Assembly: GCA_947573555.1 (NCBI GenBank)
Contig: CANPFO010000005.1
Coordinates: forward strand, 1 to 48,917
Direction: 5' to 3'
From: an uncultured Clostridium sp.
GTDB lineage: Bacteria; Bacillota; Clostridia; TANB77; CAG-508
DNA: 48,917 bases
Positions 7,757 through 17,242 of this stretch are shown here, piece after piece. A program made the position numbers and the translations under genes. The notes under the pieces are model-generated. The model searched no databases, was not told where the DNA came from, and saw only the letters and a program-made list of their open reading frames with translations. Position 1 is the first letter of the stretch, and each line of letters opens with the position of its first letter.

Positions 7757-10189
7757 ATGGCAAAAAGAAAAAATACAAAGAAAAAGGTATCAAAAAAGAA
7801 ATCATCAAATATAGATCTAACTGTAGTAGGAATGATAGTATTAAGTATATTATTAGCAGTATTAATATATGGAAAATCAGGAGTAGTAGGAGCAAAATTA
7901 AGCGAAATTTTAGGTGGAATGATGGGAATAATAAAATATGTTCTACCAATTGGAATATTTGCAGTTGGAATAAAAATTGCTTGTGAAGATAATGAATATA
8001 TAACATCAAAATTAATACAATATACAATATTATTGATAAGCTTTTCAGTATTAGTAAGTGTGTATCAAATAGACATAGGAGATTTAACAATAAACAATAA
8101 AGAAATGTCAGACATAGTTAAAGAGGCATATGCTTTAGGAACTCAAGAAAATGGAGGTGGAGCTCTTGGAGCAATTATAGCAACACCAGTAGTTAATTTA
8201 CTTGGAAAAGTTGGAGCTGCTATATTATGCATAGGGGCTGTTGCTATGTTTGCAGTATTTACATTTGGAATTAGTATGTCAGATATAATAAATAATTTTG
8301 TACAAAAAACAGAAAAAAATAGAGAAGAAAGACTAGAAAGAAAACATCAATTAAGAGAAGAACAACAAAAAGCAAGACAAGCAGAAATAGAAGAAAGAAG
8401 AAGAAAAAAGGAAATGATGAGAGAATCATTAAAGCAAGATGATTTTATAGACGAACAAGTAGGTGAGCAAATTAAAATTAACTTTGGTGGAAGAATTATG
8501 GAAGAAAATGATTCCAAAGGAAGAAAAAAATATGACCACCAAAATGATGATTTAGAGCCATTAACTAAAGAAACAAAAAAAGCACAACTAGAGAAAGTGC
8601 AACCAGATGTAATAGAAAATAATTTATTTAAACAAGAAGAAGAGAAAAAAGAAGATAAAACAAAAGAAGTTTTACAATTAGAACATGCAATGGTTGTAGA
8701 AGACGAAAATTATGAATATCCACCTATAGAAATATTGAGTAAACCAGATAAAAAGACATTAAAGGGTGGAGCAAAAGCATTAACAGAAACTGCAACAAAA
8801 TTGCAAAAAACATTATATAGTTTTGGAGTATCTGCAAAAGTAGAAAATGTTTCAGTTGGACCAGCCATTACAAGATATGAACTTAAACCAGCAGAAGGAG
8901 TAAGAGTAAGTAAAATTGCTAATTTAGCAGACGATATAGCGTTAAATTTAGCAGCAGAAACAATAAGAATCGAGGCTCCAATACCAGGAAAACAAGCTGT
9001 CGGAATAGAAGTACCAAATAAAGAAAAAGAAGCAGTACATTTAAGAGAAGTATTAGAAAGTGAAGCATTTCAAGATAATAAATCAAAGTTAACAGTAGCA
9101 TTAGGAAAAGACGTTGCTGGAAATGTACAATTAGCAGACATTGCTAAAATGCCACACGTTTTAATTGCAGGTTCAACAGGTTCTGGAAAGAGTGTATGTA
9201 TAAATACTATAATAACCAGCATAATTTATAATAGTAAGCCAAGTGAAGTAAAAATGGTTATGGTAGATCCAAAAGTAGTTGAATTATCTGTATATAACGG
9301 AATACCACACTTGTTAATACCAGTAGTTACAGATCCAAAAAAAGCAGCAGGAGCTTTAGCGTGGGCTGTACAAGAAATGGATAATAGATATAATTTATTT
9401 GCAACTAAAGGAGTAAGAGACTTAAAAGGATATAATAAAGCAATAGAGAAAGAAGAAGGAATTGGACAATTACCACAAATAGTAATAATAGTAGATGAGT
9501 TAGCAGACTTAATGATGGTAGCTGCAAAAGATGTTGAAGAAGCAATATGTAGATTAGCACAAAAAGCTAGAGCTGCTGGAATGCACTTAGTAATTGCAAC
9601 ACAAAGACCATCAGTAGATGTAATTACAGGACTAATTAAAGCAAATGTACCATCAAGAATAGCATTTGCAGTATCATCACAAGTAGACTCAAGAACTATA
9701 TTAGATTCTGTAGGAGCTGAAAAATTATTAGGTAAGGGAGATATGTTGTTCTTCCCATCTGGAGCACCAAAACCAGTCAGAGTTCAGGGGGCATTTGTGT
9801 CAGATGATGAAGTAGAAAAAATAGTTGACTTTGTAAAACAAAATGGAACAGCAACATATAGTGAAGATATATTAGAAAGAATTGAAAATAATAATAAAAC
9901 TGAAAAAGAACTAATGCAAGAACAAGCAGAAGATGACGAAACAGATCCATTTTTAATGGAAGCAATTGATGCGGTTGTTGAACAAGGACAAGCATCAACA
10001 TCTTTTATACAAAGAAGATTTAAAGTAGGATATGCAAGAGCAGGAAGAATTATAGACCAAATGGAAGAAAGAGGAATAATCTCAGGATACCAAGGAAGTA
10101 AACCAAGAGAAGTTCTAATCACGAAAGAAAGACTAGAAGAATTAAAAATGGGGACAGATATAAAAGAAAATGAACAATATGTGGATTAG
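7757..10189 (+). CDS. ftsK: DNA translocase FtsK/SpoIIIE
   Basis: Septal DNA pump that moves chromosomes through closing septa or into forespores. About four N-terminal membrane helices (residues 22-175) are followed by a charged linker. The alpha-beta motor has Walker A AGSTGSGKS at about residue 471 and Walker B IVIIVDELAD at about 577. The C-terminal winged-helix gamma domain (QRRFKVGYARAGRIIDQME) reads polar DNA motifs. Length 810 is normal. I use ATG 7757 (TGGAGG upstream) rather than ATG 7745, which overlaps the RBS. The charged stretch at about 185-230 is an Arg/Glu helix. An unknown gene follows 32 bases later. Confidence 0.95.
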   Translation: MAKRKNTKKKVSKKKSSNIDLTVVGMIVLSILLAVLIYGKSGVVGAKLSEILGGMMGIIKYVLPIGIFAVGIKIACEDNEYITSKLIQYTILLISFSVLVSVYQIDIGDLTINNKEMSDIVKEAYALGTQENGGGALGAIIATPVVNLLGKVGAAILCIGAVAMFAVFTFGISMSDIINNFVQKTEKNREERLERKHQLREEQQKARQAEIEERRRKKEMMRESLKQDDFIDEQVGEQIKINFGGRIMEENDSKGRKKYDHQNDDLEPLTKETKKAQLEKVQPDVIENNLFKQEEEKKEDKTKEVLQLEHAMVVEDENYEYPPIEILSKPDKKTLKGGAKALTETATKLQKTLYSFGVSAKVENVSVGPAITRYELKPAEGVRVSKIANLADDIALNLAAETIRIEAPIPGKQAVGIEVPNKEKEAVHLREVLESEAFQDNKSKLTVALGKDVAGNVQLADIAKMPHVLIAGSTGSGKSVCINTIITSIIYNSKPSEVKMVMVDPKVVELSVYNGIPHLLIPVVTDPKKAAGALAWAVQEMDNRYNLFATKGVRDLKGYNKAIEKEEGIGQLPQIVIIVDELADLMMVAAKDVEEAICRLAQKARAAGMHLVIATQRPSVDVITGLIKANVPSRIAFAVSSQVDSRTILDSVGAEKLLGKGDMLFFPSGAPKPVRVQGAFVSDDEVEKIVDFVKQNGTATYSEDILERIENNNKTEKELMQEQAEDDETDPFLMEAIDAVVEQGQASTSFIQRRFKVGYARAGRIIDQMEERGIISGYQGSKPREVLITKERLEELKMGTDIKENEQYVD

Positions 10190-10221
10190 TAATACTGAAA
10201 AATAATGAAATGGAGGGGAAA

Positions 10222-11787
10222 ATGATACAAAAGAAAAATATTTTAGATAAAATTGTTAAGAAAAATTATAACAATATATTAGAAGAAATATTAGAAGAAA
10301 AAAGTTTTGACGAAAACGTAAAAAGTACCCTTTTAAGCATTTTATATAAAATAGAAGTAGCATATAAAGATATAGAAACTGTAAAAAAGAATATAGAAAC
10401 AAAAGAAGAATATATAACAAAAATATTAAAAAATATAAAAGAACAATGTAATTCGATAAAAATATTAAATATGAGTGAACATGAAGATATAATACCTAAA
10501 AACAAAACCTATATTATTGATAAAAATACAAAATCTATAATTTCATATCCAATAGAAAGAAAGCTATTATACGCAATATTCAAAATAAGTAAAAAAGAAT
10601 GTATAATAAAAGGAAAATACACATTCTTAAATGAAACATTATCTGAACTTATAAATGTTGGAAATTGTATAAATATGGTAGAACCACTAAGAGATTTTAA
10701 TGGTTATTCATGGTCTACAATACCACAAGAAATAGAAAGCATAGACCACAATTTAATATATCAAAACTTAAGAATACTTGTAGGAGATAAATTACTAAAT
10801 AAGTGGGTGAACAATAATGAATTCATAATAGATTATTTTGAGACTTTTAAAGAAGAATTACAAAAAAAATATGATAAAGAAAATGTGGAAAAAATAATAG
10901 AAAAATTATCAAAAATTTCTATATTATTGACTTATAAATATAATATAGACAAAATAGACAAAATAATATTAGAAAAAGAAATTGTAAAATCTGAATTACA
11001 AGAAATACAAGATAGAAAAGCATTTGTAGAAAAGAAAACCAAAAGAAAGCTAGAAATTTCTAATAAAATAAAAGAAATTGATACTATTATAAACAGCAGA
11101 AAACTATTAGAAAAAGAATATAACTCAAGGAATGAGCAACTTCCACTAGAAAAGAAAATATTTAGCATGAGAATATTATCAAAAATATTAGATAATGAGA
11201 AAGAGCAATATTTAAAAGAAATTGAAGAATTAAACAAAATACTAAATCCACAGAAATTTGTAACATATAAGAAGGAACTAGAAGAAAAATATTATTACCT
11301 AGAAATATTAGATGAAGAAGATAAGAACACAAAGCTAGATATATTAAAAAAAGAATTTCAAATGTTATTTTTAGAACTACTTAAAATGCAAATAAGCAAG
11401 ATAGAAACAAAACAGGAAATAGAAAAAGTTATATATGACTTTAGATATTATTTGTTAATACCATATGATTATAAAAGTAATATAGAAAAGGTAGAAGAAT
11501 TACAAGAAGAAATAGAAGAAGTATCAAAAATTATAGTCAATAAGGCAATAAAACTTAAAGCAATTGAAAAAGTTTCACAACAAGACGAAACTAATTATAA
11601 TATATTAAAGAATATATTTCATATTAGAATAATAAAAATGGAAGATGCATATTTAAAAATCATAAATGAAAACGATAAATATTTTCTTCAAATATTTGAT
11701 GAAAACATATTTGAAGAAAAAATTGAAATACAGAAACCAAAAGATTTATTAATTAAATTAAACAAAAAAGTATCAATTGTCCCTTGA
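10222..11787 (+). CDS. Large coiled-coil protein of unknown function
   Basis: A 521-residue cytoplasmic-looking protein with no signal peptide or membrane helix. Residues 1-90 and 240-400 are predicted coiled coil; between them lies a more globular part (about 100-200) with aromatic residues (NGYSWSTIPQEIE). I recognise no family. ATG 10222 follows TGGAGGGG; the upstream ATG 10210 overlaps this RBS. It lies between ftsK and a beta-CASP nuclease, probably co-transcribed with ftsK. The 3' end runs into a short self-complementary stretch (TTGTCCCTTGAAGGGCAA) that includes the TGA stop. Confidence 0.7.
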   Translation: MIQKKNILDKIVKKNYNNILEEILEEKSFDENVKSTLLSILYKIEVAYKDIETVKKNIETKEEYITKILKNIKEQCNSIKILNMSEHEDIIPKNKTYIIDKNTKSIISYPIERKLLYAIFKISKKECIIKGKYTFLNETLSELINVGNCINMVEPLRDFNGYSWSTIPQEIESIDHNLIYQNLRILVGDKLLNKWVNNNEFIIDYFETFKEELQKKYDKENVEKIIEKLSKISILLTYKYNIDKIDKIILEKEIVKSELQEIQDRKAFVEKKTKRKLEISNKIKEIDTIINSRKLLEKEYNSRNEQLPLEKKIFSMRILSKILDNEKEQYLKEIEELNKILNPQKFVTYKKELEEKYYYLEILDEEDKNTKLDILKKEFQMLFLELLKMQISKIETKQEIEKVIYDFRYYLLIPYDYKSNIEKVEELQEEIEEVSKIIVNKAIKLKAIEKVSQQDETNYNILKNIFHIRIIKMEDAYLKIINENDKYFLQIFDENIFEEKIEIQKPKDLLIKLNKKVSIVP

Positions 11788-11835
11788 AGGGCAAGACACA
11801 ATGATGTTAGCCTAATTTAGGAAAAGGAGGAATTT

Positions 11836-13482
11836 ATGAAAATTACATTTTTAGGAGCAACCAAGACAGTTACAGGTTCTAATTTTTTAGTAGAAGCTGC
11901 AGGAAAAAAATTTTTAGTTGACTGTGGATTATGGCAAGGAAAAAAAGAACTAGAAGAAGAAAATTTTGAAGAATTTGAATTTAACCCTACTGAAATAGAC
12001 TTTATGCTATTAACACATGCACATATAGATCATTCTGGAAGAATACCAAAATTATATAAAGAAGGATTTAAAAATACAATATATGCACACAAAGCGACAT
12101 GTGATTTATGTGCATTAATGTTACCAGATAGTGGACATATTCAAGAAATGGAAAATGAGTGGAAAAATAGAAAAAGATTAAGAAAAGGACTATCAGCAAG
12201 AGAACCACTATATACTGCAGAACAAGCAGTTAGATGTTTAGAAATATTTAAGCCAGTAAAATATGATGAAATAATAGAAATAACACCAGAAATCCACGTA
12301 AGATTTAATGATGCAGGACATATGCTAGGCTCAAGTATAATAGAATTATGGGTAAATGAAAATGGAGAACAAACTAAAACAGTATTTACAGGAGACTTAG
12401 GAAATAATGATATACCATTGCTAAGCGAACCTACAATGATAGAGGATGCAGACTATTTAATTATGGAATCAACATATGGTAGTAGAACACATGAAAAAAA
12501 CGAAGAAAAAGCAGAAATGTTCCTTCACATTGTCTCAGAGACAATAGAGAGAGGTGGAACAGTAGTAATTCCATCATTTGCAGTAGGAAGAACACAAGAA
12601 ATACTATATGAATTAAATAAAATAAAAGAAACAAGAGATGATGAAAAATTCTTAAAAGAGTATGAAACATTAATGAAGTCTGCTGTATATGTAGATAGTC
12701 CATTAGCAATATCAGCAACAGAAGTCTTTAAAGAAAATATGGACTTATTTGATGAAGAAACACAACAAGAAATGGAAAAAGGAGATAATCCACTTGAATT
12801 TCCTGGGCTAAAATTTACAGTAACAGCAGAAGAATCAAAAGCATTAAATGAAAGTACAGAACCAGCAATAATAATATCAGCAAGTGGAATGTGTGAAGTA
12901 GGAAGAATAAAACATCATTTAAAACATAATTTATGGAATCCAAATTCAACTATCTTATTTGTTGGATATCAAGCACCTGGAACATTGGGATATAGTATTG
13001 TAAATGGAACAAAAAAAGTAAAAATATTTGGAGAAGAAATAGCAGTAAATGCAAAAATAGAATATCTAGAGGGATATTCAGGCCATGCAGACCAAAAAGG
13101 ACTAATGAACTTTATTTATTCATTTATAAAAAAACCAAAGCAAATATTCTTAGTTCACGGAGAAGAAGAATCACAAGAAATATTAAAGGATAAAATATTA
13201 AGTGAAACTGATTTAAAAGTAAGCATCGCAGAGTTTGGAGAAACTTATGAATTAAATAAGGAATATGCAAAATTATTAACAAAGATAGACAAAGAGCTAC
13301 CAGTAAATAATAGAAGAGAAGTGCTAAAGAGATTAGAAAAATTGAAATATGAAATAGTAGATATGGAAACATCTGTAAGAGAAGATATGGAAAATAAAGA
13401 TTTGAAAGATGAAGATATTTTTAGAATCAGTGAGAAAATAAAAGACTTAGAGAAACAAATATTAAATGTAATAGAAGGATAG
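11836..13482 (+). CDS. Metallo-beta-lactamase/beta-CASP RNA-processing exonuclease-like protein
   Basis: A 548-residue zinc-dependent nuclease of the CPSF73/Ysh1-like group (COG1236), likely acting on RNA. The metallo-beta-lactamase core shows LTHAHIDHSG (HxHxDH, about residues 60-69), the DAGHMLGSS histidine motif near 165 and FTGDLG near 187. The beta-CASP insert has IPSFAVGRTQE. The C-terminal part has SASGMCEVGR, the GYQAPGTLG segment, GYSGHADQ and FLVHGEEES, the usual beta-CASP B and C motifs. It lacks the C-terminal domain of RNase J. A coiled-coil tail at about 485-548 is extra. RBS AAAGGAGG precedes ATG 11836. Confidence 0.9.
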   Translation: MKITFLGATKTVTGSNFLVEAAGKKFLVDCGLWQGKKELEEENFEEFEFNPTEIDFMLLTHAHIDHSGRIPKLYKEGFKNTIYAHKATCDLCALMLPDSGHIQEMENEWKNRKRLRKGLSAREPLYTAEQAVRCLEIFKPVKYDEIIEITPEIHVRFNDAGHMLGSSIIELWVNENGEQTKTVFTGDLGNNDIPLLSEPTMIEDADYLIMESTYGSRTHEKNEEKAEMFLHIVSETIERGGTVVIPSFAVGRTQEILYELNKIKETRDDEKFLKEYETLMKSAVYVDSPLAISATEVFKENMDLFDEETQQEMEKGDNPLEFPGLKFTVTAEESKALNESTEPAIIISASGMCEVGRIKHHLKHNLWNPNSTILFVGYQAPGTLGYSIVNGTKKVKIFGEEIAVNAKIEYLEGYSGHADQKGLMNFIYSFIKKPKQIFLVHGEEESQEILKDKILSETDLKVSIAEFGETYELNKEYAKLLTKIDKELPVNNRREVLKRLEKLKYEIVDMETSVREDMENKDLKDEDIFRISEKIKDLEKQILNVIEG

Positions 13483-13506
13483 AAGCATAGAAAAAAAGGG
13501 AAAGAT

Positions 13507-13740
13507 GGACTAAGGGACACTCTTTTTGCAACTTAAATTGAGCAATGGAATGATGATATTGATTTTTATTAATAGCCTGAACGTTCCCAAAGACCCACTT
13601 TAGGCTTCAAACCCGACAACAGGCTTTTATAGAAGGGACTTAAGGGGTTGAAAATGACCCTGCTATTGAAGGTATTAATAAAAATCAATATCATCATTCC
13701 ATTGCTCAATTTAAGTTGCAAAAGGAGTGTCCCTTAGTCC
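13507..13740. mobile_element. Foldback element with 68-bp arms and a structured 98-nt loop
   Basis: Arms 13507-13574 and 13673-13740 are complementary over 68 bases with one non-Watson-Crick position, which is a U-G wobble in + strand RNA. Complementarity continues less perfectly outwards (GAAAGA at about 13500 against TCTTTC at 13742-13747), and these outer parts look like the GTGC..GGGAC-type palindromes seen elsewhere. The loop 13575-13672 has its own pairing potential (GCCT with AGGC; AACCC with GGGTT). It contains AAAGACCCA, also present in the minus orientation of the other hairpin family's apex. No reading frame. It lies between the nuclease and GH15 genes. Confidence 0.85.
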
Positions 13741-13767
13741 CTCTTTCGCACATAGAAAGGAAACAAA

Positions 13768-15666
13768 ATGGAAAATAAATATTTAAATGAAGCAATAATA
13801 GGAAATAAAAAAATGACAGCAACATATACAGCTAAAGGAGAATTACAAAGAATCTATTTCCCAAATAAAGACAATAGGCAATATATAAACTTTTTTCATA
13901 CAGGAGTTAAAATAAATGACTCTGATTTAATATATTTACATAATGACATAAATAATATATATAAACAATACTATGATACAGACACAAATATATTAAATAC
14001 TGAAATAACAAATACATACTTTAACTTAAAAATAGTTCAAACAGATTATATATTAATTAAAGAAAATATACTATCAAAAAAATATATATTTATAAATGAA
14101 GGAACAATAGACCTAGATATTGAATTTTATATACATTCTGAGCTTTTATCTGATAAAAATAATTTTGTAGGATGTAAAATAGTTGATGGTGGAATGATGC
14201 AATATGCACATGATTTTGCATTTTCAACTATAGCAAAAGGAAAAGAAATAATAAAACATCAAATAAATGGTAGTAAAAACAATATAAAAAGAACAGAAAT
14301 ATATGACAAAGATTATATTGGAATGTCAAATGACTCATCAATAGCATATAAAATAGGAAAAATAACACCAGGAGAAAAGCAGGAATTACAAATATGTATT
14401 TTTGCAGATGAAAATAGAAATGTATCAGATATAGAAGACGAAATTGAAAGAGTCAAAAGAATAGATTATAGTAAAGAATACATAAAAACCAAAACATATT
14501 GGAGAAAATATGTAAAAGAGCATAATGGGTTAAAAATAAAAGAACCACAAAATAGTTATGAAGAAAGAATATTTGAAATATACAAAAGAAGTATTCTATT
14601 ATTCCCATTATTAACAAATCCAGATACAGGAGCAATTATAGCATCGCCCGAAATAGATGAAGACTTCACAAAATGTGGAAGATACGCATATTGTTGGCCA
14701 AGAGATGCAGTATTTATAACAAAAGCAATGGACATTTTAAAAATGGAAAAAGAAACAGAAAAATTTTACAAGATTTTCTGTAAAAAAGTGCAAAGCAAGA
14801 ATGGAATGTTTGAACAAAGATTTTTTACAGATGGAAAATTAGCACCATGTTGGGGATATCAAATTGACGAAACAGCAAGTGTTGTATATGGTGTATATGA
14901 ACACTATAAATATACTAAATCTGAAAAATTTTTAAAAGACAATTTACAAATGTGTGAAAAAGCAATTGACTTTCTAAAAAGATATGTAAAAGACATCTTT
15001 GAAGAAACTAATAAATATCATGTTAGTTATGATTTGTGGGAAATGTGTGAGGGAAAACACTTATATTCATTAGCAAGTATATACTCAGCATTTGAATGTA
15101 TATTAAGAATATATGATGCTTTGGGTGATGATATTTCGGAATTTGAAAATAATAGATTAAAAGAAGAAAAAATACAAAAATCTAGAAAAGAAATAGAAAA
15201 ACTACAAACTGAAGTAAAAAAATATATAAACAATAATTTATATGATGAAGAAAAAAAATCATATGTAAGAAATACAGAAGACAAAAAGATGGACATAAGC
15301 ATATTAGGAGCTATAACACCATTTAATGTATTTAAACCTAAAGAAAAGAAAATACAAAATACAATAGAAAGAATAAACTTATCATTAAGAACATATACAG
15401 GTGGATATCAAAGATTTGAAAATGATAATTATATGAATGGAAATCCATGGCCTATTGCTAATTTATGGATGACTTTATATTATTTAGAAAGTGGAGAAAA
15501 GAAAAAGGCTAAAGAATGTTTTGACTTTGTTATAAAAACAGCAGGTAAACATTATTTTCTAGGAGAACAAGTGGATAATGAAACTTTAAAACCTAACTGG
15601 GTTATTGGATTAGGCTGGGCCCATGCAATGTTTATTATCGTTCTTGAGACAATTGGGACAGGTTAA
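13768..15666 (+). CDS. Glycoside hydrolase family 15 protein (glucoamylase/alpha-glucosidase-like)
   Basis: Inverting alpha-glucosidase of the bacterial GH15 type, about 632 residues, cytoplasmic (no signal peptide), so it probably acts on storage or imported glucans or trehalose. An N-terminal beta-sandwich domain spans about 1-270. The (alpha/alpha)6 barrel has GRYAYCWPRDAVF near residue 310, WGYQIDETA near 370, and YDLWEMCEGKHLYSLASIYSAF near 418 with the probable general-acid Glu in LWE. The expected second acid should lie in the NPWPIANLW region or after. RBS AAAGGAAA precedes ATG 13768. Its last codons (E-T-I-G-T-G) and stop lie inside a REP-like palindrome, implying that the repeat replaced the original C-terminus. 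Substrate cannot be decided. Confidence 0.88.
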   Translation: MENKYLNEAIIGNKKMTATYTAKGELQRIYFPNKDNRQYINFFHTGVKINDSDLIYLHNDINNIYKQYYDTDTNILNTEITNTYFNLKIVQTDYILIKENILSKKYIFINEGTIDLDIEFYIHSELLSDKNNFVGCKIVDGGMMQYAHDFAFSTIAKGKEIIKHQINGSKNNIKRTEIYDKDYIGMSNDSSIAYKIGKITPGEKQELQICIFADENRNVSDIEDEIERVKRIDYSKEYIKTKTYWRKYVKEHNGLKIKEPQNSYEERIFEIYKRSILLFPLLTNPDTGAIIASPEIDEDFTKCGRYAYCWPRDAVFITKAMDILKMEKETEKFYKIFCKKVQSKNGMFEQRFFTDGKLAPCWGYQIDETASVVYGVYEHYKYTKSEKFLKDNLQMCEKAIDFLKRYVKDIFEETNKYHVSYDLWEMCEGKHLYSLASIYSAFECILRIYDALGDDISEFENNRLKEEKIQKSRKEIEKLQTEVKKYINNNLYDEEKKSYVRNTEDKKMDISILGAITPFNVFKPKEKKIQNTIERINLSLRTYTGGYQRFENDNYMNGNPWPIANLWMTLYYLESGEKKKAKECFDFVIKTAGKHYFLGEQVDNETLKPNWVIGLGWAHAMFIIVLETIGTG

Positions 15667-15676
15667 GTTTGTCTCA
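15645..15676. repeat. REP-like palindrome, TGAGAC...GTCTCA type
   Basis: TGAGACAATTGGGACAG at the left and TTTGTCTCA at the right form the palindrome. Same family as 37270-37301, 37375-37406 and 38485-38516. It overlaps the last codons and stop of the GH15 gene. Similarity to the 38485 copy continues to GTCGAAAA some 20 bases downstream. Confidence 0.8.
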
Positions 15677-15710
15677 AAAAATATGTAGATAAAAGTCGAA
15701 AATTATTATA

Positions 15711-15887
15711 AATATATTGTTACTGGTCAGTCTTAAAATTTGTATGATAGCAAAAAAATGCTGATATATTAATATTTTTTGATAAAAACATAGCTAGGGT
15801 CTACCATTGGGTCTTTATCTTCAAAATATTAATATATCAGCATTTTAAGTATTTTTACTATCTAAGGCTGACCAGTAACAATATATT
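15711..15887. mobile_element. 161-bp hairpin element with 8-bp target duplication (copy 1)
   Basis: Element 15719-15879 begins GTTACTGGTCAG and ends CTGACCAGTAAC, flanked by perfect direct repeats AATATATT at 15711-15718 and 15880-15887. Almost the whole element folds: outer arm with a U-G pair, inner arm GCTGATATATTAATATTTT pairing with its complement, and a stem GATAAA/TTTATC closing the conserved apex CATAGCTAGGGTCTACC...GGGTC. The 33-nt apical segment is 15784-15816. It codes for nothing. Confidence 0.9.
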
Positions 15888-16100
15888 TAAATGAAATAAA
15901 GAAAATTATAATAATACTTGAAAAGTAATGTTTTTTAATATAGAATAGAATTGCCTAAAAAAAAGTGGGTAATAATATAAAGTAGCAAGAGGTATAAATT
16001 AAATTACTTAAATGAATACAAAATGCTAAAGCATTTTGCATAAGTTATCTGTAATCGGCAGAGCCTCAACAGCTAGCTTAAATCAAAAGGAGGAAAAATT
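15888..16100 (+). promoter_or_regulatory. gap promoter and untranslated leader
   Basis: TTGAAA at 15918-15923, 17-base spacer, TAGAAT at 15941-15946 is the best promoter. This leaves a leader of about 145 bases with a hairpin CAAAATGC/GCATTTTG (16019-16038, TAAA loop) and then a less AT-rich segment (GTAATCGGCAGAGCCTC) before AAAGGAGG. The hairpin lacks a U-run. No known riboswitch was recognised, but the leader length and composition suggest regulation. Confidence 0.45.
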
Positions 16101-17120
16101 ATGTCAGTAAAAGTAGCCATTAATGGTTTTGGACGTATAGGACGTCTAGCATTTAGACAAATGTTTGGAGCAGAGGGATATGAAATTGTTGCAATAAACG
16201 ATTTAACAGGTCCTGCAATGTTAGCTCAATTATTGAAATATGATTCAGCACAAGGAAAATATGAAAAAGCTGATACAGTAGTAGCAGGAGAAGATTCAAT
16301 AACAGTAGATGGAAAAACAATTAAAATATATGCAGAAAAAGAAGCATCAAACTTACCATGGAAAGCTCTTGATGTAGATGTAGTATTAGAATGTACAGGA
16401 TTTTACACAGCAAAAGATAAAGCACAAGCACATATAGATGCTGGAGCTAAAAAAGTTGTAATTTCAGCACCAGCTGGAAAAGATATACCAACAGTAGTGT
16501 TTGGTGTAAATGAAAATATATTAACACCAGAAGATACAATTATATCAGCAGCATCATGTACAACAAACTGCTTAGCTCCAATGGTAAAAGCATTAAATGA
16601 TTATGCACCAATTGAATCAGGAATAATGACAACAGTTCATGCGTATACAGGAGACCAAATGCTTTTAGATGGACCACATAGAAAAGGTGATTTTAGAAGA
16701 GCTAGAGCAGCAGCTATAAATATAGTACCAAACTCAACTGGAGCTGCAAAAGCAATTGGATTAGTTATTCCAGAATTAAACGGTAAATTAATAGGTTCTG
16801 CACAAAGAGTTCCTGTTGCAACAGGTTCAACAACAATATTAGTTGCTGTTGTAAAAGGCAATGATATAACAGAAGAATCTATAAATGCGGCAATGAAAGC
16901 AAAAAGCAATCAATCATTTGGATATACAGAGGAATTTTTAGTTTCTTCAGATATAATAGGAATGAGATATGGTTCATTATTTGATAGTACACAAACAATG
17001 GTAACAAAAATAGAAGATGGATTATATCAAGTTCAAGTAGTTTCTTGGTATGATAATGAAAATTCTTATACAAGCCAAATGGTAAGAACTATAAAATATT
17101 TTGCAGAATTAAAAAAATAA
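16101..17120 (+). CDS. gap: Glyceraldehyde-3-phosphate dehydrogenase
   Basis: Glycolytic enzyme oxidising glyceraldehyde-3-phosphate to 1,3-bisphosphoglycerate with NAD+. The Rossmann NAD-binding motif [14 protein letters not shown] is at residues 7-20, the catalytic SCTTNCLAP at about 152-160, and the conserved [15 protein letters not shown] and [12 protein letters not shown] segments are present. Asp in AINDLTG favours NAD+ over NADP+. Length 339 is normal. RBS AAAGGAGG precedes ATG 16101. First gene of the glycolytic block, but followed by its own terminator. Codons here (CGT in FGRIGR) differ a little from neighbours, as expected for a highly expressed gene. Confidence 0.98.
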   Translation: MSVKVAINGFGRIGRLAFRQMFGAEGYEIVAINDLTGPAMLAQLLKYDSAQGKYEKADTVVAGEDSITVDGKTIKIYAEKEASNLPWKALDVDVVLECTGFYTAKDKAQAHIDAGAKKVVISAPAGKDIPTVVFGVNENILTPEDTIISAASCTTNCLAPMVKALNDYAPIESGIMTTVHAYTGDQMLLDGPHRKGDFRRARAAAINIVPNSTGAAKAIGLVIPELNGKLIGSAQRVPVATGSTTILVAVVKGNDITEESINAAMKAKSNQSFGYTEEFLVSSDIIGMRYGSLFDSTQTMVTKIEDGLYQVQVVSWYDNENSYTSQMVRTIKYFAELKK

Positions 17121-17133
17121 TTAAGAATTATAG

Positions 17134-17163
17134 AAAAAGAATACTTGAAAAGTATTCTTTTTT
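17134..17163 (+). terminator. Terminator between gap and pgk
   Basis: AAAAAGAATACTT pairs with AAGTATTCTTTTT over a 3-4 base loop, ending in a T-run; gap can therefore be made as a monocistronic message. Confidence 0.85.
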
Positions 17164-17242
17164 AGTATAAAATTGTATCATAATCATAAATTAGGTAAAT
17201 ATTATAAAAAGTACCAATTTATAAAACCAGGAGGAATGAAAT

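Noticed and set aside
11762..11800. REP-like repeat at the end of the large coiled-coil gene
   Set aside because: TTGTCCCTTGAAGGGCAA is self-complementary but matches none of the repeat families well.
13507..13740. Retron or group II intron
   Set aside because: No reverse transcriptase gene nearby and no intron domain V/VI-type ending.
15784..15816. Guanidine-I or purine riboswitch, because of CTAGGGT and GGTCTACC strings
   Set aside because: The 33-nt apex is too short and lacks the rest of either consensus; it is on both strands in different contexts and two copies carry target duplications.
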